A stretch of 11,289 bases of DNA from an uncultured Acidobacteriaceae bacterium (GCA_903842845.1 CAIMNN010000272.1:1-11289), one strand, 5' to 3'. Numbered from the stretch's first letter, positions 1 to 7,019 are shown. Program-made: numbers and translations. The notes: generated by a model not told the origin, from the sequence alone.

Positions 1-138
1 GGGCGCAAGGTTGCCGAATGCCACCTGTTGGTGCGAGGGAGTATTGGGCAGCTCACTCTGCGCAAACACAGAGAAGCCAGACAGCAATGCTGTAGCCAAA
101 AAGAAGAGGCTAATCTGTTTCCATTTCAGGTTCAGCAC
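1..138 (-). CDS. Secreted or outer-membrane protein, N-terminal fragment (runs off the window)
   Basis: The reading frame is open from a GTG at 138-136 to the window edge, giving 46 residues. A GGAGA Shine-Dalgarno-like stretch lies 9 nt upstream of the GTG. The product starts VLNLKWKQ, continues with a hydrophobic stretch (residues 9-26) and a typical signal-peptidase site SVFA|QSEL, so it is exported. It is read divergently from the CsoR/RcnR-family regulator and shares its operator region, so it is probably controlled by that regulator. In such loci the divergent gene is often a metal-efflux component such as a TolC/CusC-type outer-membrane factor, but the 20 mature residues visible here are not diagnostic. 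The existence of the gene is fairly secure; its function is unknown. Confidence 0.6.
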   Translation of the reverse strand, partial: MLNLKWKQISLFFLATALLSGFSVFAQSELPNTPSHQQVAFGNLAP

Positions 139-189
139 GAGACACAGTCTCCGGGGCAAAGTGTGTGGCGGGCAGTTTCCGACGTATAC

Positions 190-219
190 TGAAATCCATA
201 CCCACGCAGGGTATATAAT
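190..219 (+). promoter_or_regulatory. Probable promoter of the metal regulator
   Basis: A perfect -10 hexamer TATAAT occupies 214-219, in the middle of the double operator. The only -35 candidate is weak (TGAAAT at 190-195, spacer 18). The start of transcription would fall near 226, inside the second operator, so bound repressor would block it. Confidence 0.5.
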
Positions 220-236
220 ATACCCCCATAGGGTAT
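198..236. promoter_or_regulatory. Double palindromic operator of the CsoR/RcnR-type regulator
   Basis: Two sites of the form ATACCC-N5-GGGTAT lie at 198-214 and 220-236, both with perfect 6-bp arms. Between them GGGTATAT-A-ATATACCC (209-225) is itself a perfect palindrome centred on base 217, so the whole 39-bp block is symmetric apart from the two 5-bp spacers. The site centres are 22 bp apart, about two helical turns. The ATACCC/GGGTAT arms resemble operators described for copper-sensing CsoR proteins (from memory of the family). The block lies between the regulator and the divergent secreted gene, so it probably controls both. Confidence 0.8.
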
Positions 237-244
237 ATTGTCGA
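215..244 (-). promoter_or_regulatory. Probable promoter of the divergent secreted gene
   Basis: On the minus strand TCGACA (244-239) and TATTAT (220-215) are separated by 18 nt. The -10 overlaps the plus-strand TATAAT, so the two divergent promoters are superimposed and flanked by the same two operator palindromes. Transcription would start near 208. Confidence 0.45.
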
Positions 245-251
245 GGTGCAT

Positions 252-530
252 ATGGCGGAACATCTGAAAGACCGTGAAAAGTTGAAGCTTTTGCAACGTG
301 TACGCCGGTTGCGCGGGCAGATGGAGGCTGTGGAGCGGCTTGTGAACGACGGCAGTGATTGCGGTGGCCAGTTGATGCTGCTGGCGGCGGTACGCGGAGC
401 AATCAACGCGCTGATGGGGGAGATTCTTGAAACCCATATACGCTTCCACGCCACAGACGGGATAACGGATAAGATTGCACCGGAGCTGGCCGAGGATCTG
501 ATCGACCTGGTGCGTGCGTATTTGAAGTAG
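252..530 (+). CDS. Metal-sensing transcriptional repressor, CsoR/RcnR/FrmR family (DUF156)
   Basis: This 92-residue protein is a small all-helical repressor of the CsoR/RcnR/FrmR family. These proteins form tetramers, bind DNA when metal-free (or free of formaldehyde in FrmR) and release it on ligand binding. The family core is clear: RVRRLRGQ (residues 16-23), Cys37 after the first helix, AAVRGAINALM (45-55), then ETHIRFH, and the C-terminal LVRAYLK close to FrmR. By alignment to RcnR from memory the ligand positions are Cys37, His62 and His66, with His4 near the N-terminus. This is an RcnR-like His/Cys/His/His set and lacks the second Cys of CsoR. ATG at 252 is preferred because GAGG at 243-246 sits 5 nt upstream; a GTG at 246 overlaps that site. 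It almost certainly regulates itself and the divergent gene. The metal (Ni/Co or Cu) is not settled. Confidence 0.9.
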   Translation: MAEHLKDREKLKLLQRVRRLRGQMEAVERLVNDGSDCGGQLMLLAAVRGAINALMGEILETHIRFHATDGITDKIAPELAEDLIDLVRAYLK

Positions 531-663
531 GGAAGCCACTTCACCATGGTAGGCGTGGGTAGTAGATGCTTGGATTAAAGTCAGATGAAGGTCGACAGGA
601 GTGCTGGAAGTTAGGGCCTGTAGCCTTGCCGATTGGAGATTGACTTTTCTTGTTTAGCATCTA

Positions 664-709
664 ATCGATGCACAAGGGCCGAGGGTAAGCATCGTCCTCG
701 TGCATCGAT
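664..709. other. Long inverted repeat between convergent genes
   Basis: ATCGATGCAC (664-673) and GTGCATCGAT (700-709) are a perfect 10-bp inverted repeat. Inside it GAGG (681-684) can pair with CCTC (696-699). It sits between the 3' ends of the plus-strand regulator and the minus-strand secreted gene, where a bidirectional terminator would be expected. Neither side has the T-run of an intrinsic terminator, so it may be a Rho-assisted end, a processing structure or a protein site. Confidence 0.5.
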
Positions 710-741
710 CAGTGGAATGAACTGGTTGTGCTTGAGCCAAG

Positions 742-1197
742 CTAGAACTTGTTAATCGGGATCAAATACCCTGTGATGACCACATTAAATGACATTGAAG
801 ATGGTGTGTAACCGGCAAATGCTGGGCCAATCAGCAAAGTGTCGGCATAGAGTGTGAGTGGATAATTTGCATAAAATTGAGAGGGATCGACAGTGGATAC
901 GCTGGGTGCGAAGTAATAGCTAACGCTTCCTCCGCCGTTCACTGTGGTGTTGAGAATAACAATTGGTTGTACATAAGGGTTGGCTACTGCTTCGCCTGAG
1001 AGATTTATGTTCTGAATCACTAGCCGCTTTCCGGTTGGAATAGTGACAGGAGTGTACTGAAAGTTGTTGACATTAACTGAGACGGTGGTCTGAAAGGGTG
1101 TACCGGTGAATTGTGCATTGGACTTGGTTGGCAAGATGAGCGCGAGGGTGACAAAAAGAAGCATGACCCCAGTGAACAGTATGCGGTTGTTTTTCAA
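742..1197 (-). CDS. Small secreted beta-rich protein of unknown function
   Basis: The product is about 151 residues, begins MKNNRILFTG and has a strong signal peptide: a basic start, a hydrophobic run to about residue 23 and cleavage near SNA|QF. The mature part is rich in Val, Asn, Thr and Tyr with alternating hydrophobic residues and no cysteine, suggesting a beta-sandwich or jelly-roll fold. A phrase IPTGKRLVIQN (mature N-terminal third) is the most distinctive motif. The start is taken as TTG at 1197 because GGAGG (1204-1208) lies 5 nt upstream and the signal peptide then starts cleanly. An ATG at 1209 in the same frame overlaps that site and has no ribosome-binding site of its own. No recognised domain or catalytic motif was seen. 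The gene stands alone, with its own probable promoter, and looks AT-richer than its neighbours. Confidence 0.7.
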   Translation of the reverse strand: MKNNRILFTGVMLLFVTLALILPTKSNAQFTGTPFQTTVSVNVNNFQYTPVTIPTGKRLVIQNINLSGEAVANPYVQPIVILNTTVNGGGSVSYYFAPSVSTVDPSQFYANYPLTLYADTLLIGPAFAGYTPSSMSFNVVITGYLIPINKF

Positions 1198-1203
1198 GTG
1201 AGC

Positions 1204-1208
1204 CTCCA
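1204..1208 (-). promoter_or_regulatory. Ribosome-binding site that selects a TTG start
   Basis: GGAGG on the minus strand lies 5 nt before TTG at 1197 and overlaps the in-frame ATG at 1209. This makes TTG the more likely initiation codon of the secreted protein. Confidence 0.6.
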
Positions 1209-1294
1209 TTATTGAGTGAAAGTTGTGTTGATTGAGATTGGACGTTGGGAGAACAGATTGGTATTCAATGCATCTCGTTTAGAGATTGAGACAA

Positions 1295-1323
1295 AGTATT
1301 CCATAAACGCTGTAAGTTGTCAT
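1295..1323 (-). promoter_or_regulatory. Probable promoter of the small secreted protein gene
   Basis: On the minus strand ATGACA (1323-1318) and AATACT (1300-1295) are separated by exactly 17 nt, matching the sigma-70 consensus at 5 of 6 and 4 of 6 positions. Transcription would start near 1288, leaving a leader of about 90 nt. The surrounding 1198-1432 spacer is AT-rich and holds no other gene; no clear terminator for glnD was seen in it. Confidence 0.4.
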
Positions 1324-1432
1324 TGATTAAATGAATAATATTCAAACTATATATAAACGAATTAGAAAGCCGGGAATGAAGAATATAAGGGCGCGTTTAA
1401 AGCAAGTGAGAGAAGAGGGCAGGAGATATTGT

Positions 1433-4045
1433 CTAACTTGCCTTGAATGCGAGGCGCAGCTCTTCAAGGCTTGCGTTTAAATCGAAAGCTAAATTATTCT
1501 GCTCATTCTCAGTCAGCTTGGAACCGTGTTTCGTAAGGTAGAAGACGTCAATTGCGGTTTCGCCTTCGGTGTCGATGAGCGCAACCTCGATATTGCATTG
1601 ATGCTGATTGAAGGCCAGCGCTATGCGTCGCAGCAGGCCGGGGCCGTCTTGTGCGACGACTTGAAGAATTGTCGAGTGGGTGGAAGACTCGGAGTCGAAT
1701 TCCAGACGAGTTTCAACCTCAACTTTGAAGTTGGAGGATTGGCCTCGGTGCATGCGGCTGGCGAGCAACTGGTCGACGGGCAGTTCTTGCGCGATGACAT
1801 CATGCAGGTGTTCGAGGAAGCGGTCCTTCTCATCCGGGTTTAATGCGAGCGTGTCAAATGTGTCGGTGAAGTGGAAGCTGTCCACAATGACGCCGGCGTC
1901 GTTCGAGAATGCGTCGGCCTTGACGATGTTCATTCCCCACGCGGCGAGAGTTCCAGCGACGTCAGCGAAGAGGCGGCTGCGGTCGCGCGTGACGACGGTG
2001 AGGTCGTAGAGCTTTTTATTCACGTGCAGGTCGAGCTGCACAGGTTCATCGGCAAGCCGGTCGGCAAGCTCAAAGTGGTTTCTGATCTGCTCAGGAAGGC
2101 GGGTTTGCATATAGCGCTGGGGAAGGCCTTCGAGGAATTCCTTGAGCGAATCGTATTGTGAAGGCGGGACCATCGAGCGGATGCGGTTTAAGAGAGATGG
2201 GTCGAGCGCTGCGTGATAGCGAACCTCGTCCACGCTGCGGTCCATGAAGTTGGCGGTCGACATGTAGAGCTGCCAGAGGTTCTCGGCCTTCCACGGTGTG
2301 AGCGCGTCGGGATGCACGGCCTTGATGTCGGCGTAGGTCATCAGGGTGAGCATCTTGAGCAGCGCAGGGGAGCCGATCTTCTCGGCGAAGCCGCGCACGT
2401 TTTCGGCGTCAAAGATGTCGCGGCGCATGGCGACGGACATTTCGAGATGGAGCCGGATGAGCTTGCGGATGGTATCGCGCTCTTCGGCGTCGAAGTCCAA
2501 GCGGCCGAGGAGCGTGTCAGTGAACTCGACGCTGGTTATGTTGTGGTCGCCGAACTTGCGCGCCTTGCCGGTGTCGTGCATCAAAAGCGCAAGCAGGAAC
2601 AGGTCGAGGCGGTCTATCTCGGGCAATAGCCGCGCGAGGCGCTGTTCATAGTCGTGCGCAGGCTGGCGCAGTTGGTGGATATTGTCGATGACCAGGAATG
2701 TGTGCTCATCGACGGTGTAGCGATGGTAGCTGTCGCGGATGACGAGCGCATCAATGCCGTGAAACTCGGGGATGAGCATCTCAAGGATGCCGAGCGCGTG
2801 CATGGTTCTGAGTGCATGTGCAGCGTGAGGTCCGAGAAGAATCTCGCGCAGTGAGGCCCAGAGTTGTGCGCCTTCAGGGATTCGAATGGCGAGGACTGGG
2901 AGAGCGTCGGTGATGCGGTCCTCAGCGGATTGGCTGAGCGCGTATCCGTGAGTCGCCATCATGGTGAAGACGCGGAGTATTGATGACGTGTCATTGAATT
3001 GTGCGCCGGGGTTGATGTCGATGCGTCCCTGATCGATGTAGAAGTCGGTTCCTGCGATGGGCGTGCGTCGGCGGCGGAATTGTTTATAGAAGCTGACCGG
3101 TGCGGGGATGTGCTCCATGAGCAGGACGGCGCGGCGATAGATGACGCGTGCATGCCGATAGTAGGTGCGCATCCAATAGGATGGGTCGGCGGTGCCGCGG
3201 GTTTCAAGGCCGATGGAGTTTGCCGCCGCATCGTCCTGCGATTGCCAGTCGAGCGTATTGTCATCGCGGCCGTGGCGGAAGTGCAGGAAGCAGCGGACGG
3301 AGGCGAGGAAGTCGAATGCCGTCTCCGCATCGCCGCGCGCGCTTTGGAAGACGCCGCCACGCTGGCGTGGCCATTCGCGTTCCTCCTTGAGATGAAAGAG
3401 GAGAGCGAACCATAGTGCGAGGTGGTGGTCGCGCAATCCTCCGGGGCAATCCTTGAGGTTCGGTTCGAGATGGAAGATGGTGTTGCCGTACTTTGCGTGG
3501 CGGGCGCGGGCCAGTTCGCCGAGCTTCTGCGTGATGATGTTCCACTGGCTGAGCACGAGGCCGGGGATGACGTCGTTGTGCAGCTTTTGATAGAGCGGGA
3601 ACTGTCCGGCGAGATAGCGGTGGTCAAGAGTGGCCAGTGTGAACTCGAGGTTGTCGGGATCGAAGCGGCCGACTTCCTTCAACGTGCGCGAGTTCGGGCT
3701 GGCGCGAAGGCCGACATCCCAGAGGGCCTGGATGATGGTGCGGATACCTTCGCGGTGCTGCTCTTCGGTCTTTTCATCAGCGAAGACGAAGAGGAAGTCG
3801 ATGTCAGAGAAAGGGAAGAGATCTTTGCGTCCGTAACCTCCGAGCGCGAGCAGGGTTGCATTGACGCCGGGCTGCTCGACGAAGACGCGCTTCCAAAGCT
3901 CAATGAGCAGGCGGTCGACGACCGACGAGCGGCGGCGGATGACGGCGGTGCCATCGCCTGTGCGCTCGAAGTTCTGGCGCAGAAGCGCCATCTCGCGGAT
4001 GTAATCATCGCGCAGATCGTCGAATTTTGGAAACGCCTTTTGCAT
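1433..4045 (-). CDS. glnD: [Protein-PII] uridylyltransferase/uridylyl-removing enzyme
   Basis: GlnD is the cytoplasmic nitrogen sensor that adds UMP to Tyr51 of PII when glutamine is low and removes it when glutamine is high. Domains in order (870-residue numbering): nucleotidyltransferase with [15 protein letters not shown] at 69-83, which carries the catalytic aspartates; the GlnD linker with DCPGGLRD at about 199-206; an HD hydrolase domain with HD at 490-491 and GDH at about 499-501; then two ACT domains at about 679-731 and 792-856, where glutamine is sensed. The length is normal for the family. ATG at 4045 is chosen because GGAG lies 4 nt upstream; a TTG at 4087 in the same frame adds 14 residues but has no ribosome-binding site. 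The gene follows the PII gene by 89 nt on the same strand, so enzyme and substrate are probably co-transcribed. The HD loop has one extra residue compared with the usual HDxxKGRGGDHS pattern (see findings). Confidence 0.96.
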   Translation of the reverse strand: MQKAFPKFDDLRDDYIREMALLRQNFERTGDGTAVIRRRSSVVDRLLIELWKRVFVEQPGVNATLLALGGYGRKDLFPFSDIDFLFVFADEKTEEQHREGIRTIIQALWDVGLRASPNSRTLKEVGRFDPDNLEFTLATLDHRYLAGQFPLYQKLHNDVIPGLVLSQWNIITQKLGELARARHAKYGNTIFHLEPNLKDCPGGLRDHHLALWFALLFHLKEEREWPRQRGGVFQSARGDAETAFDFLASVRCFLHFRHGRDDNTLDWQSQDDAAANSIGLETRGTADPSYWMRTYYRHARVIYRRAVLLMEHIPAPVSFYKQFRRRRTPIAGTDFYIDQGRIDINPGAQFNDTSSILRVFTMMATHGYALSQSAEDRITDALPVLAIRIPEGAQLWASLREILLGPHAAHALRTMHALGILEMLIPEFHGIDALVIRDSYHRYTVDEHTFLVIDNIHQLRQPAHDYEQRLARLLPEIDRLDLFLLALLMHDTGKARKFGDHNITSVEFTDTLLGRLDFDAEERDTIRKLIRLHLEMSVAMRRDIFDAENVRGFAEKIGSPALLKMLTLMTYADIKAVHPDALTPWKAENLWQLYMSTANFMDRSVDEVRYHAALDPSLLNRIRSMVPPSQYDSLKEFLEGLPQRYMQTRLPEQIRNHFELADRLADEPVQLDLHVNKKLYDLTVVTRDRSRLFADVAGTLAAWGMNIVKADAFSNDAGVIVDSFHFTDTFDTLALNPDEKDRFLEHLHDVIAQELPVDQLLASRMHRGQSSNFKVEVETRLEFDSESSTHSTILQVVAQDGPGLLRRIALAFNQHQCNIEVALIDTEGETAIDVFYLTKHGSKLTENEQNNLAFDLNASLEELRLAFKAS

Positions 4046-4134
4046 CGTGCTCCAGCTGTTGCGGGTTGCACTGATGTTGCAGTTCAAGCGGCCTATGCGA
4101 TCGATGAGAGACCGGCAGGCGCCGACCCTCAGTG

Positions 4135-4473
4135 CTAGAGAACCGTCTCGCCGCGCTCTTCGTTGCGGATGCGGATGGCCTCGTCGACGCGGGTGATGAA
4201 GATCTTTCCGTCGCCGATGCGGCCGGTGCGAGCTGCGCCGATGATCGCCTGGACGGCCTTCTCCTTCAGGTCGTCGGTGACCACGATCTCAATTTTGATC
4301 TTTGGCAAAAGGTCGACCGTGTACTCGCGACCGCGGTAGAACTCGGTGTGGCCTTTCTGACGGCCGTGGCCACGGGCTTCAAGGATGGTCATGCCTTCAA
4401 TGCCTGCTGCAAGGAGCGCGTCTTTGACAGCGTCGAGCTTCGAGGGTTGAAGAACGGCTTCAATCTTATGCAT
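4135..4473 (-). CDS. glnK: Nitrogen regulatory protein PII (GlnB/GlnK)
   Basis: This 112-residue protein is a full-length PII, a trimeric cytoplasmic signal protein that binds ATP/ADP and 2-oxoglutarate and controls its targets through the T-loop. Visible family features are the start [22 protein letters not shown] at 37-44 with the 2-oxoglutarate residue Gln39, the T-loop YRGREYTVD with the uridylylation site Tyr51, LLPKIKIE with Lys58, and the C-terminal nucleotide-binding signature [13 protein letters not shown] at 4473 has a good GAGGTGA ribosome-binding site 7-8 nt upstream. It lies between amtB and glnD. Pairing with amtB is the usual mark of a GlnK-type PII, which plugs the ammonium channel; the sequence alone cannot separate GlnK from GlnB. 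Tyr51 together with a linked glnD means uridylylation is very likely. Confidence 0.97.
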   Translation of the reverse strand: MHKIEAVLQPSKLDAVKDALLAAGIEGMTILEARGHGRQKGHTEFYRGREYTVDLLPKIKIEIVVTDDLKEKAVQAIIGAARTGRIGDGKIFITRVDEAIRIRNEERGETVL

Positions 4474-4499
4474 CTTTGTGTCACCTCATAGTTGTCTTG

Positions 4500-4514
4500 G
4501 GCTGACGGGCAGCC
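4500..4514 (-). other. Small hairpin between amtB and the PII gene
   Basis: GGCTG and CAGCC pair around a 5-nt loop in the 85-nt gap between amtB and the PII gene. On the minus strand no T-run follows, so it does not look like a terminator. It could stabilise or process the message and allow different levels of channel and PII protein. Confidence 0.3.
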
Positions 4515-4558
4515 TGGTTGTGATTGAGTGAGGAAAAACTGCGATTGATACCCTAATC

Positions 4559-5953
4559 TTACGGGGTCTCGTATTCGTAACCTGATTCGCCGTGCTGACT
4601 CTGGTCGAGCCCTATCTGTTCATCCTGCGCAGAAACGCGGAGGCCGATTGTTTTATCGACGAGGAAAAGCAGGATGGGTGTGCCGACAAGTGAGATGAGC
4701 CAGGCGATGGCGACGCCACCGCTTTGGTTCAATAGTTGATGCCAGTTTCCGTCGATGACGCCGGTTGCTTTGCCTTCACCATAAACTGCATTGATGGCTT
4801 TGGTGGCGAAGATGGCGGTGAGAAGTGCGCCGATGGTTCCGCCAGCGCCGTGTACACCGAATGCGTCGAGCGAGTCGTCGTAGCCGAACCAGTTCTTGAC
4901 CTTGAAGACCATCAGGAAACAGACCGCGCCACCGATGAAGCCGATGGCGAGAGCTGACATGGGTTGAACAAAACCGGATGCCGGCGTGATTGCAACCAGG
5001 CCGGCGACTGCACCGGAGATTGCGCCCAGAGCGGTGGGTTGTTTGTTATGCAACCATTCAGCGAGTGTCCAACTGATGGCTGCCGCTGCTGCGGCAAAGT
5101 GTGTATTGATGAATGCACTGGTGGCCAGAGGCCCTGCATTGAGCGCGCTACCGGCATTGAAGCCGAACCAGCCCACCCACAGCATGCACGCGCCGATGAA
5201 GCTGAGCACGAGCGAGTGCGGAGGCATTGCGGTTTTGGGGTAGCCGAGTCGCTTGCCGAGATAGAGCGCGGTCACGAGTGCGGATACGCCTGATGTGACG
5301 TGGACGACGGTTCCGCCAGCGAAATCAAAGCAGGGAAGTTTGCCGCCGGTTGTATTGAGCAGTCCGCCGACGCCCCAGACCATGTGCGCCATCGGGCTGT
5401 AGATGACGATAGACCAGAGGCCGAGGAAGACCGCCATGGCGCTGAACTTCATGCGTTCGGCAAATGCGCCGGTAATGAGAGCAGGCGTGATGATGGCGAA
5501 CATTAACTGGTAGACCATATAGGTCTGTTCGGGGATGGTGGGCGCGTAATCAGGATTGGGAGTGAGGCTGACGCCTTTGAGGAAGATGTGGTCAAAACCG
5601 CCGATGAACCAGTTGCCATGTGCAAAGGCTAGTGAGTAGCCGATAACCGCCCAGATCACGGTGACGATGCCCATCATGGCAAAGCTCTGCATCATGGTGG
5701 CAAGAATGTTCTTCTTGCGCACCAGGCCGCCATAGAAGAGCGCAAGTCCGGGCCCGGTCATCATCAGAACCAGCGCCGCACTCATCAACATCCACGCATT
5801 GTCGCCGGCCATTTGCGCGTTGCTGATGGACTGCTTTAACGCGTCGATCTGAGCCTGCGTTGCGGGTGCGTTCGCCTGGGCCATCAAAGGCGCACAGAAC
5901 GCGAGTGTGATGCTCAGCACTGTCGCAGCCTTCGTCCTGCGATTTAACCTCAT
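4559..5953 (-). CDS. amtB: Ammonium channel/transporter, Amt/AmtB family
   Basis: The product is 464 residues and conducts ammonium across the inner membrane as a trimer. It starts with a signal peptide (MRLNRRTKAA..., cleavage near AQA at residues 25-27), followed by a short periplasmic segment and about eleven membrane helices. The first helix carries MTGPGLALFYGGLVRKKN (65-82). DFAGGTVVHVTSG at 210-222 is the Amt signature and holds the first pore histidine, His218; the second is His368 in FGVHGAGG. The C-terminal tail GLRVSAQDEQIGLD (about 437-450) is the conserved cytoplasmic part that contacts PII. ATG at 5953 is chosen because GGAG lies 5 nt upstream and the signal peptide then starts directly; an in-frame start at 6019 is less likely. 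It is the first gene of the amtB-PII-glnD unit, so nitrogen limitation probably raises all three. Confidence 0.95.
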   Translation of the reverse strand: MRLNRRTKAATVLSITLAFCAPLMAQANAPATQAQIDALKQSISNAQMAGDNAWMLMSAALVLMMTGPGLALFYGGLVRKKNILATMMQSFAMMGIVTVIWAVIGYSLAFAHGNWFIGGFDHIFLKGVSLTPNPDYAPTIPEQTYMVYQLMFAIITPALITGAFAERMKFSAMAVFLGLWSIVIYSPMAHMVWGVGGLLNTTGGKLPCFDFAGGTVVHVTSGVSALVTALYLGKRLGYPKTAMPPHSLVLSFIGACMLWVGWFGFNAGSALNAGPLATSAFINTHFAAAAAAISWTLAEWLHNKQPTALGAISGAVAGLVAITPASGFVQPMSALAIGFIGGAVCFLMVFKVKNWFGYDDSLDAFGVHGAGGTIGALLTAIFATKAINAVYGEGKATGVIDGNWHQLLNQSGGVAIAWLISLVGTPILLFLVDKTIGLRVSAQDEQIGLDQSQHGESGYEYETP

Positions 5954-5958
5954 ATCAT

Positions 5959-5962
5959 CTCC
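5959..5962 (-). promoter_or_regulatory. Ribosome-binding site that fixes the amtB start
   Basis: GGAG on the minus strand stands 5 nt before ATG at 5953. No comparable site precedes the in-frame start at 6019. Confidence 0.6.
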
Positions 5963-6029
5963 ACTGAGTACGAACTGCGAGAAGTGAAACAGTTCGGCAA
6001 ATGAATACAAGTTCAGCATCAGCTGTGAA

Positions 6030-6072
6030 AAACCGGTTTGGGCTTTTCCTCAGCCGGAGCAAACCAATGGTT
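6030..6072. promoter_or_regulatory. Two AACC/GGTT palindromes between amtB and nuoB
   Basis: AAACCGGTTT (6030-6039) is a perfect 10-bp palindrome. AACCAATGGTT (6062-6072) is a second palindrome with the same AACC/GGTT arms and a longer centre. Their centres are about 32-33 bp apart, near three helical turns, within the 208-bp region between the divergent amtB and nuoB. No clear sigma-54 (GG-N10-GC) site for amtB was found here. A bound regulator is possible but the factor is unknown. Confidence 0.35.
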
Positions 6073-6161
6073 GTTCCAGAGAGTGCGGCTGATTAACTGT
6101 ACTTTAATTTTCGTGGAGACGGGCACAGAACGCAAGCGCCAGTCAGGAGTATATTGGAAAT

Positions 6162-6740
6162 ATGACGGAATCATTGGGCAAAGACCGCTATCTATTCGGT
6201 TCTCTTGAGAGCAGCGCAGTCAACCGTTTCAAGATCAAGGAAACGGATCATGGCATCGAGCCGCCTGAAGGCATCATGTTGACCTCGATGGATTTCGCCG
6301 TGAACTGGGTGCGCAAAAGCTCCATCTGGCCGATGACCTTTGGCCTTGCCTGCTGCGCCATCGAGATGATGTCGATGGGCGCATCGCGCTACGACATCGC
6401 CCGTTTCGGCTCTGAAGTTTTCCGTCCTTCACCGCGCCAATCGGACCTGATGATCATCGCCGGCCGCGTCAGCCAGAAGATGGCCCCGGTCATTCGCCGT
6501 TTATATGAGCAGATGCCCGAGCCGAAGTGGGTCATCTCGATGGGAGCCTGTGCAACTTCCGGCGGAGTTTTCAACAACTACGCTCTTGTACAGGGTGTGA
6601 ACCAGATTATTCCGGTGGATGTTTATGTACCCGGCTGTCCGCCGCGTCCTGAGCAGCTTTTGTATGCCATCACGCTGTTGCAAGAGAAGATTCAACGCGA
6701 GTCTGGGTCACTAACCAGAACGATAAATTTGGGCAAATGA
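6162..6740 (+). CDS. nuoB: NADH-quinone oxidoreductase subunit B (stand-alone)
   Basis: NuoB is the complex I subunit that carries iron-sulfur cluster N2, the last cofactor before quinone, at the junction of the peripheral and membrane arms. The product is 192 residues. All four N2 ligands are present: Cys64 and Cys65 in [10 protein letters not shown], Cys130 in MGACATSGG and Cys159 in VPGCPPRPE. The core from [20 protein letters not shown] (42-61) onward is typical, and the C-terminal tail after about residue 178 is of ordinary length. ATG at 6162 follows AGGAG (6145-6149) at a rather long distance of 12 nt. Neither nuoA nor nuoC is next to it: upstream is divergent amtB and downstream an unrelated outer-membrane protein. 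It is therefore either a displaced or extra copy. Sequence integrity argues that it is functional. Confidence 0.95.
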   Translation: MTESLGKDRYLFGSLESSAVNRFKIKETDHGIEPPEGIMLTSMDFAVNWVRKSSIWPMTFGLACCAIEMMSMGASRYDIARFGSEVFRPSPRQSDLMIIAGRVSQKMAPVIRRLYEQMPEPKWVISMGACATSGGVFNNYALVQGVNQIIPVDVYVPGCPPRPEQLLYAITLLQEKIQRESGSLTRTINLGK

Positions 6741-6781
6741 GGCACAAAAAAGGCAAAAGTTAAGCATGCCTGCAAGTCCCT

Positions 6782-6787
6782 TATAAT
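6782..6787 (+). promoter_or_regulatory. Probable -10 element for the OmpA-like gene
   Basis: A perfect TATAAT lies 42 nt after nuoB, with a weak -35 candidate TTAAGC at 6760-6765. Transcription from here would start near 6794 and give a leader of about 240 nt before the OmpA-like gene. The leader (6794-7032) contains no convincing gene; ATTAC/GTAAT around 6811-6823 can form a small hairpin. Confidence 0.4.
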
Positions 6788-7019
6788 GAGACGAAAAGCC
6801 TTTCGGTGGATTACCTAAGTAATAGTTACGGTACTGCCGGGCTTCCTTCTCTCAATTTTCACTCAACTCATTGAAAATTTGTTCACTTTCGGAAATGCTG
6901 TGTTACCTTTATTATGCTGTATCAGAGTTCCTGAATCTTGACTCAGAAAAAGTTCAGAAACCAGCGCGGCGACTTGTGCGCCGGGTGCATTTTTCGTTTG
7001 AATCAGAAGGATTAGTTTT

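Noticed and set aside
110..547. 145-codon minus-strand open frame across the metal regulator and its operator
   Set aside because: It overlaps a clear CsoR/RcnR-family gene and the double operator, and the translated sequence is low in family-like features. The real minus-strand gene here is in a third frame and starts at 138.
531..741. Short coding sequence after the metal regulator
   Set aside because: The only starts give frames of about ten codons before a stop. The stretch holds the inverted repeat and nothing else I can support.
4046..4087. Upstream TTG start for glnD, adding 14 residues
   Set aside because: There is no ribosome-binding site before it, and the ATG at 4045 has GGAG just upstream and begins the sequence expected for the family.
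3422..4138. 238-codon open frame on the plus strand opposite glnD
   Set aside because: It is entirely antisense to the well-supported glnD coding region, has no signal, motif or ribosome-binding site, and is the kind of shadow frame common opposite GC-rich genes.
5954..6161. Sigma-54 promoter for amtB
   Set aside because: TGGAAC and TTTGCT occur on the minus strand, but no GG-N10-GC spacing could be found.
6744..6846. Partial resemblance to a GEMM (cyclic-di-GMP/cGAMP) riboswitch: GGCAAA at 6752, then GACGAAAAGCC at 6790 and GGTACTGCCGGG at 6830
   Set aside because: The GNRA-loop stem and the conserved 3' GGGTTACC segment are missing, the closing helix does not pair, and a perfect TATAAT lies inside the would-be aptamer. 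A covariance-model scan would settle it.
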